DNA of 64,000 bases from Ramlibacter cellulosilyticus. GTDB lineage: Bacteria > Pseudomonadota > Gammaproteobacteria > Burkholderiales > Burkholderiaceae_C. The translations under genes and the position numbers were made by a program. The notes below the pieces were generated by a model. That model saw nothing but the letters and a program-made list of their open reading frames with translations. It was not told the origin of the DNA and made no database searches. The stretch is taken from positions 1-64,000 of the forward strand of contig NZ_JACORT010000006.1 of assembly GCF_014297465.1 (NCBI RefSeq), read 5' to 3'. Shown here piece by piece: positions 58,534 to 64,000 of the stretch. Each line of letters begins with the position of its first letter. Position 1 is the stretch's first letter.

Positions 58534-60120
58534 ATGCCGCGCCGCCGCCTGAACGACGTCCCGCCTGCCGAGCGGCAGCGCATGGTGGACGCGCTGTTCG
58601 CTTCCTTCAGCGACATCTACCTGGAGGACGTTCCTGCGCCCCGGCCCGACCAGACCCGGACCTTTTCGACGCAATGCGTGTCCCTGGCGGAAGCAGGCGA
58701 CCGCATCCTGCGGAGTGCCGGCCTGGAGGGGCTGCCGGCGTGGTCCAGCGAGGAAACGATCCCGCCCGAATGGCTGGTGGTCAAGGCGCGCCAGAACGGC
58801 ACGCCGCGGTTCGCCCTGGCCACCGATCGCCCGGGCGTCGCGGTCCCGGAGGAATTCGTGTTCCCCTTGCTGTACCACCAGATCGCGCAGTACGGGGACT
58901 ACGCGTACCTGACGTCCTGGCCGGCGATCCCCTGGCTGGAAGCGGTCTGGCAAGCCTTGTGTCCGGGCGCGGCCGTCGGTGACCGGGTCCGCTGGGCGGC
59001 CCCGATCCTCTGGAGCTGGGCGGCCTGGATGGCCGACAAGTACGCGGAGGCCAGGGCGTTGATCCCCACCGTCTACCATTCGCCGGACCCGAGCCAGGGC
59101 TACGACCGCCTGGTCTGCATGCCCGCACAGGACAGGTCGCTGCAACTGTTCCTGAACCAGGTCAACGGCCGGCTGTACATGCTGCGCCAGCCCCTGGCGG
59201 GCCAGGCGTGGGCGCCCTGGGTCGCGCTGTCGCAAGCCGCGTCCCTCATGGACCATGTGGTCGTGGTTCCCGACGCGAAGGGAATCCCGCAAGCCTTCGG
59301 GAATGGGCGCGACAGCGGCATCAGGCTCTGCCAGCAGGACGCCCAGGGCGGGTGGAGCCAGCCGGACCCGATCAACGAAGCGATCCCCCTCATCGCCTGG
59401 AAGGCTTCCCAATCGGACCAGGGGCGGCGGTTCGACATCTTCGGCATCGGCACCGACGGCAAGCTGTACAACCTCTGGCAGCGCGCCGATGGATCCGGCT
59501 GGGGCGGCTGGGGGCTGGTGGGCGGCGCCGGCATCACGAAGCCGAGCATGACCGTCACCCATTGCGCGGACGACACGGTCATCGTGCTGCACATCGGCTC
59601 CGATGCGCAGGTGTGGGCCCTCACGCAGTACCCGGGCGGCTATTGCCGCGACCCTTACGTGATCCAGGCCCTGCCGGAGCAGAAGGTGGAGCGCGTCTTC
59701 TCCGCGCTCAATTCGGGCGGCAAGCTCACCGTGCTCGCGCAGACCATCCTCTCGGGCCTCTACTGCTGCCATTCCAACGAGGCCGACGGCCACTGGGAGC
59801 GGTGGGACCTGGTGGACCAGCCGGTGGCCGACGCCTGCATGATGATGGCGCCCGACCAGCGGCTGGTGCTGTTCACGATCGACCCGTCCGGCGTGGTGCG
59901 TTGCCGGCGGCAGGACGCCGTCGGCGGCCGCTGGTGGACCGAGCCGCAGATCCTGGAAGGACCCGGCGGGTTTTCGAATCCGGTCATGGAAATCGACGCG
60001 CAGGGCTGCGTGCAGTTCTTCGCCTACCTGCACCAGGCGGGCACGCGGGGCTGCTACTGGCGGTCGGTGGAAAGCGCCCCGGGCTCCAACCGCATGCTGC
60101 CCTTGCGCCGCTATCTCTGA
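58534..60120 (+). CDS. Seven-bladed beta-propeller (PLL lectin-like) protein with novel N-terminal domain
   Basis: The 528-residue protein has no signal peptide. Residues 1-185 form a Trp-rich domain I do not recognise. Residues about 190-515 contain seven degenerate repeats of about 47 residues with the pattern hydrophobic strand, DGxLY, W-x-x-W (for example FDIFGIGTDGKLYNLWQ then GWGGWGLVG, and WERWDLVDQPV). This is the hallmark of PLL-type fucose-binding seven-bladed propellers. Sugar binding is likely but not proven. It stands alone, with GAAGGG before the ATG. Confidence 0.7.
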   Translation: MPRRRLNDVPPAERQRMVDALFASFSDIYLEDVPAPRPDQTRTFSTQCVSLAEAGDRILRSAGLEGLPAWSSEETIPPEWLVVKARQNGTPRFALATDRPGVAVPEEFVFPLLYHQIAQYGDYAYLTSWPAIPWLEAVWQALCPGAAVGDRVRWAAPILWSWAAWMADKYAEARALIPTVYHSPDPSQGYDRLVCMPAQDRSLQLFLNQVNGRLYMLRQPLAGQAWAPWVALSQAASLMDHVVVVPDAKGIPQAFGNGRDSGIRLCQQDAQGGWSQPDPINEAIPLIAWKASQSDQGRRFDIFGIGTDGKLYNLWQRADGSGWGGWGLVGGAGITKPSMTVTHCADDTVIVLHIGSDAQVWALTQYPGGYCRDPYVIQALPEQKVERVFSALNSGGKLTVLAQTILSGLYCCHSNEADGHWERWDLVDQPVADACMMMAPDQRLVLFTIDPSGVVRCRRQDAVGGRWWTEPQILEGPGGFSNPVMEIDAQGCVQFFAYLHQAGTRGCYWRSVESAPGSNRMLPLRRYL

Positions 60121-60195
60121 CGCGCACCGGCCCCGGCCCCGCGCGGCCGGGAACCCCGGCATGATGGCGCGACCCACCGGCCGGAGAACCCCGTC

Positions 60196-61404
60196 ATGCC
60201 GCACGCCCCCATCGCCTGGGAGCTCACGCTCGTCCTCATCCTGGGGCTGCTGCTCTACGACTACTTCTTCCACGTCCGCGCGGCGCACGTGCCGGGCATC
60301 GGCGAGGCCGCGCGCTGGTCGGCGCTGTACGTCAGCGTGGCCATCGCCTTCGGCGGCGCCGTCTGGTATTTCGGCGGCAGCGAGCTGGGCGTCCAGTACT
60401 TCGCGGGTTACCTGACGGAGAAGGCGCTCTCGGTCGACAACGTGTTCGTGTTCCTCGTGATCATGAACAGCTTCAAGGTGCCGCGCGAGGACCAGCAGAA
60501 GGCGCTGCTCATCGGCATCGTCATCGCCCTGGTCGCGCGCGCGGGCTTCATCTTCGTCGGCGCCGCGCTCATCGAGCACTTCGCCTGGGTGTTCTACATC
60601 TTCGGCATCATCCTGCTGATGACGGCCGGGCACATGATGGTGCCCGAGGACAAGCGGCACGGCGAGGAGTCCGAAGGCGTCGTGCTGCGCATGACGCGCA
60701 AGCTGATGCCGGAAGGCTGCGAATACGACGGCGACAAGCTCTTCACCGTGCGCGACGGCAAGCGCGTGATGACGCCCATGGTGCTGGTGGTCGTCGCCCT
60801 GGGCCTCACCGACATCCTGTTCGCGCTGGACTCCATCCCGGCGATCTTCGGCCTGACGCAGGACGTCTTCATCGTCTTCACGGCCACGGCCTTCTCGCTG
60901 CTCGGCCTGCGCCAGCTGTTCTTCCTGATCGAGGGCCTGCTGGAACGCCTGCTGTACCTCTCCTACGGCCTGGCCGCCATCCTGGCGTTCATCGGCATCA
61001 AGCTGGTGCTGCACGCCCTGCACGAGAACAACGTGCCCTTCATCAACGACGGCAACCCCGTGAACGTGGTGGAGATCACCACCATCACCTCGCTGGTGGT
61101 GATCGTCGGCATCCTGGTCGTGACCGTGCTGCTGTCCCTCTTCAGCCCGCGCGGCAAGGCCAAGACCGCCGTGGGCCGCCTGCGCCGGCGCCTCGCCGTG
61201 TGGCAGGAGCTGGACGCCAGGCACGCCGCGGCCGCGGACCGCGCGGCCGCCTACGAGGCGCTGGTGGCGGCGGAGAAGGCCGTCCGCGCCCTCCCGGAGG
61301 AATACCGCGCCATGATCCACGAGCGTCACACCCTGCGCGAGATGCTGGCCGACGCGCATGCGCGCCAGTCGCGCTCGCCCACGGAAGGGCAAGGCGCGGC
61401 ATGA
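60196..61404 (+). CDS. TerC/Alx-family membrane protein
   Basis: The 402-residue protein has about nine helices with the TerC motifs EKALSVDNVFVFLVIMNSFKVP and LTDILFALDSIPAIFG, whose acidic residues probably bind metal. It ends in a long charged helical tail (residues 325-400). TerC/Alx proteins are implicated in Mn2+ export or metalation of exported proteins. The 75-nt upstream gap is too short for the known pH- or Mn-riboswitches. Confidence 0.92.
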   Translation: MPHAPIAWELTLVLILGLLLYDYFFHVRAAHVPGIGEAARWSALYVSVAIAFGGAVWYFGGSELGVQYFAGYLTEKALSVDNVFVFLVIMNSFKVPREDQQKALLIGIVIALVARAGFIFVGAALIEHFAWVFYIFGIILLMTAGHMMVPEDKRHGEESEGVVLRMTRKLMPEGCEYDGDKLFTVRDGKRVMTPMVLVVVALGLTDILFALDSIPAIFGLTQDVFIVFTATAFSLLGLRQLFFLIEGLLERLLYLSYGLAAILAFIGIKLVLHALHENNVPFINDGNPVNVVEITTITSLVVIVGILVVTVLLSLFSPRGKAKTAVGRLRRRLAVWQELDARHAAAADRAAAYEALVAAEKAVRALPEEYRAMIHERHTLREMLADAHARQSRSPTEGQGAA

Positions 61405-61430
61405 TGGGGTGTTAAATCTCCAGCCCAGCC

Positions 61431-63458
61431 ATGAACGGCCAGAACACCAGCACCAACCCGCCCGGCAAACCCAACGTCCAGCGCACGCCGATGCCGCCAA
61501 GGCGCTTCTGGCTGCTCTTCGCCGCGGTGCTGCTGGTGAACTGGGTGATCAGCAGCTATCTGTTCCCGGGCGATGCGCCCGTGACGGTGCCGTACACCGA
61601 GTTCCGCGAGCAGGCCGGCGCGGGCAACGTGAGCTCCATCTACAGCCGCGGCAACACGATCGAGGGCCGCTTCAAGAACGCGGTGACCTGGCCGCCGGCC
61701 AAGCCCGCCGCGCAACCGGGCCAGCCCGAGGCGCCGCGCGTGCGCCCCATCCCCGGTGAGCCGCGCGGCCCCTCGCGCACGGCGACGACCTTCACCACCG
61801 AGCTGCCCACTTTCTTCGACAAGGACCTGGAGAGGTTCCTCATCGACCACGGCGTGGAAATCGGTGCGGTGCCGATCAACCAGGGCAGCCTGCTCGCCAC
61901 GCTGCTCTATGGCTTCGGCCCCGCCATCCTGATCATCGGCTTCTACGTCTGGATGTACCGGCGCGCTGCGAAACAAGGAGGCATGGGCGGCATGGGCGGC
62001 GGCGTGTTCGGCCTGGGGCGGAGCAAGGCCAAGCGCTACGACAACGCCGACGCCGCCAACCGCGTGACCTTCGAGGACGTGGCCGGCATCGACGAAGCCG
62101 AAACCGAGCTGGTGGAGATCGTCGAGTTCCTGAAGAACCCGCAGAAGTACACGCGCCTGGGCGGCACCTCGCCCAAGGGCGTGCTGCTGATCGGGTCGCC
62201 CGGCACCGGCAAGACGCTGCTCGCGAAGGCGGTGGCGGGCGAGGCGGGCGTGCCGTTCTTCAGCATGAGCGCCGCGGAGTTCGTGGAGATGATCGTCGGC
62301 GTGGGCGCGGCCCGCGTGCGCGACCTCTTCAAGCAGGCGCGCGAGAACGCGCCGGCCATCATCTTCATCGACGAGATCGACGCCATCGGCCGCGCGCGCG
62401 GCCAGGTGGCCATCGGCGGGGCGAGCGAGCAGGAGCAGACGCTGCAGCAGATCCTGACCGAGATGGACGGCTTCAGCGGCCGCGAGGGCATCATCGTGCT
62501 GGCCGCCACCAACACGCCCGACGTACTGGACCGCGCACTGCTGCGCCCCGGCCGCTTCGACCGCCGCGTGGTGGTGAACCTGCCGGACAAGGCGGGCCGC
62601 GAGGCCATCCTGAAGGTGCACGTGCGCAAGGTGCCGCTGGCCGCCGACGTGCACCTGGAGGAACTGGCACAGTCCACGCCGGGCTTCTCCGGCGCCGACC
62701 TCAAGAACCTGGTCAACGAAGCCGCGCTGCTGGCGGCGCGCCGCGACGAAACGGAAGTGCACCACAAGGACTTCCTCGACGCGCTGGAGAAGATCGTGCT
62801 GGGCCCCGAGCGGCCGCTGCTGCTGTCACCGGACGACAAGGAACGCATCGCGTACCACGAGAGCGGCCACGCCATCCTGGGCCTCGTGGTTCCGGGCGCC
62901 GACCCCGTGCACCGCGTGAGCATCGTGCCGCGCGGGCAGGCGCTTGGCGTCACCTACCAGCGTCCGCAGACCGACCGCTACAACTACCCCGAGGCCTACC
63001 TGCGCGCGCGCATCATCGGCATGCTGGGCGGACGCGCGGCGGAGGAAGTGGTGTACGGCACCAAGACGACGGGCGCCGAAAACGACATCGAGCAGGCCAC
63101 GAATCTGGCCCGCAACATGGTGACGCGCTGGGGCATGAGCGAAGCCATCGGCATGGTGCAGCTCGCGCCGCGCGGCAATGCTTACCTGGGCCAGGCCGGC
63201 GCCTTCGGCGGCGAGAAGCCCTTCAGCGACGAGACGGCGAAACTGATCGACGACGAGGTGCAGCGCATCATCCAGGAATGCCACCAGCAGGCCCTGCGCC
63301 TGCTGCGCGAGCACCGCGCCGCGCTCGATGGACTGGTGCGCGCGCTGCTGGAGAAGGAGACGGTGGGCGAGCAGGAGATCCTGCAGGCGACCGGGCTGCC
63401 GCCGGCGCCGGAGCTGCAAAGCCGGCCCTTGCATGACCTGACGCAGCACACGCCATGA
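61431..63458 (+). CDS. ftsH: FtsH-family ATP-dependent zinc metalloprotease
   Basis: The 675-residue protein has a first membrane helix (26-44) and a periplasmic part with a Pro-rich insertion (about 87-115). A second helix lies at about 155-175, then an AAA+ domain (Walker A GSPGTGKT 255-262, [15 protein letters not shown]) and a zinc protease site HESGH at 476-480. It degrades membrane and unstable cytosolic proteins. The proline insertion and context (after terC, not after rrmJ) suggest a second FtsH paralog. It overlaps the next gene by four bases. Confidence 0.93.
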   Translation: MNGQNTSTNPPGKPNVQRTPMPPRRFWLLFAAVLLVNWVISSYLFPGDAPVTVPYTEFREQAGAGNVSSIYSRGNTIEGRFKNAVTWPPAKPAAQPGQPEAPRVRPIPGEPRGPSRTATTFTTELPTFFDKDLERFLIDHGVEIGAVPINQGSLLATLLYGFGPAILIIGFYVWMYRRAAKQGGMGGMGGGVFGLGRSKAKRYDNADAANRVTFEDVAGIDEAETELVEIVEFLKNPQKYTRLGGTSPKGVLLIGSPGTGKTLLAKAVAGEAGVPFFSMSAAEFVEMIVGVGAARVRDLFKQARENAPAIIFIDEIDAIGRARGQVAIGGASEQEQTLQQILTEMDGFSGREGIIVLAATNTPDVLDRALLRPGRFDRRVVVNLPDKAGREAILKVHVRKVPLAADVHLEELAQSTPGFSGADLKNLVNEAALLAARRDETEVHHKDFLDALEKIVLGPERPLLLSPDDKERIAYHESGHAILGLVVPGADPVHRVSIVPRGQALGVTYQRPQTDRYNYPEAYLRARIIGMLGGRAAEEVVYGTKTTGAENDIEQATNLARNMVTRWGMSEAIGMVQLAPRGNAYLGQAGAFGGEKPFSDETAKLIDDEVQRIIQECHQQALRLLREHRAALDGLVRALLEKETVGEQEILQATGLPPAPELQSRPLHDLTQHTP

Positions 63459-64000
63459 ACGCCCTTCCCCGCATGCCTGCGGCCTTCATCGGCCACGGCT
63501 CGCCCATGAACACGCTGGAGCAGAACGACTTCACGCGCGCCTGGCGCGCGCTGGGGCAGGCGGTTCCGCGGCCGCGCGCGGTGCTGTGCGTGTCGGCGCA
63601 CTGGTTCGTGCCGACCACGGCGGTGACGGCGATGGCCAGGCCGCGCGTCATCCACGACTTCTACGGCTTCCCGCCGGAACTCTTCGCCTTCGACTACCCG
63701 GCGCCAGGCGACCCGCAGCTGGCGCAGGAGATCGTCGACCTGCTGAAGCCCACGACCTACCTGGGCCTGGACCACGACAGCTGGGGCCTGGACCACGGCA
63801 CATGGTCGGTGCTGGCGCATGTGTTTCCGCAGGCGGACATCCCGGTGCTGCAGCTGTCCATCCATTCGGGTGCGCCGCTCGCGTATCACATCGAGCTGGG
63901 CGCGATGCTGTCACCGCTGCGGGATCGCGGCGTGTTCGTCGTGGGCAGCGGGAACGTGGTGCACAACCTGCGGATGATGAATCGTGCGTATGGCGATCGG
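63455..64000 (+). CDS. ygiD: LigB-type extradiol dioxygenase (DODA family), truncated by window end
   Basis: The 182 visible residues match the 4,5-DOPA/extradiol dioxygenase family (YgiD-like): FIGHGSPMN at the start, then CVSAHWFVP, the [19 protein letters not shown] block and [14 protein letters not shown]. The His residues in GHGSP, SAHW and DHGTW are candidate metal ligands. It starts with ATG overlapping the ftsH stop (ATGA). The C-terminal part lies beyond 64000. Confidence 0.88.
   Translation, partial: MNALPRMPAAFIGHGSPMNTLEQNDFTRAWRALGQAVPRPRAVLCVSAHWFVPTTAVTAMARPRVIHDFYGFPPELFAFDYPAPGDPQLAQEIVDLLKPTTYLGLDHDSWGLDHGTWSVLAHVFPQADIPVLQLSIHSGAPLAYHIELGAMLSPLRDRGVFVVGSGNVVHNLRMMNRAYGDR

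Noticed and set aside
60121-60195. Mn- or pH-sensing riboswitch before terC
   Set aside because: Only 75 nt separate the genes and no conserved yybP-ykoY or alx-type fold is visible.

Overview
The window is about 64 kb of very GC-rich DNA with densely packed, mostly ordinary chromosomal genes. Gene content and neighbourhoods point to a betaproteobacterium of the order Burkholderiales, most likely family Comamonadaceae (Ramlibacter/Variovorax-like). The clues are an xseB-ispA-dxs operon divergent from a Rieske oxygenase gene, a polA/thrB/BPSS1780-type/uvrD block, Tat-exported TRAP solute receptors, and many small stress-type proteins. This taxonomic call is inference from content and was not tested by a search. 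No phage, plasmid, insertion sequence, CRISPR array or rRNA operon is visible. The clearest mobile-like DNA is three families of short palindromic intergenic repeats.

Layout. 1-4 kb: a class I aldolase (DHDPS family) and an epimerase-like protein in one operon behind an 18-bp palindrome, then a YbaL-type K+/H+ antiporter. 4-9 kb: four tandem paralogous TRAP receptors without any permease, most with their own terminator. 9-16 kb: dxs, ispA, xseB, then divergently a Rieske oxygenase, an orphan leuD, an EamA exporter and a sulfurtransferase; a telomere-like heptamer inverted repeat separates the last two. 16-32 kb: envelope and stress genes, including two low-complexity lipoproteins, hemerythrin, a Na+/H+ antiporter, hydrolases, a dual-specificity phosphatase, a UvrD/Rep helicase, DUF72, DUF4019, two DUF4142 proteins, a 566-residue Gly/Tyr-rich protein, a ZIP transporter and a dienelactone hydrolase. 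32-36 kb: a paoABC-like molybdenum aldehyde oxidoreductase. 36-47 kb: housekeeping genes polA, thrB, uvrD and guaC. 47-52 kb: an FCD-type GntR regulator followed by a phytanoyl-CoA-dioxygenase-like enzyme, a SAF-domain oxidoreductase and a 3-hydroxyisobutyrate-dehydrogenase-like enzyme, a likely uncharacterised catabolic operon; then tRNA-Ala(CGC) and tRNA-Lys(CTT). 52-64 kb: a remnant of an OmpR-type regulator, an SDR, a large hydrolase-like lipoprotein, a Ser/Lys repeat protein, a FUSC protein, a seven-bladed-propeller lectin-like protein, TerC, a second-type FtsH, and a truncated LigB-type dioxygenase at the edge.

Regulation visible in the DNA. Two of the TRAP receptor genes share a precisely spaced upstream element. 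Four genes for small or low-complexity proteins share a bipartite motif (TCCTAC, 17-18 nt, CYGACAG). The GntR operon and the aldolase operon each carry a palindrome at or very near the first start codon. These shared elements, the GntR cluster, the Gly/Tyr-rich protein and the propeller protein are the most promising places for undescribed biology.
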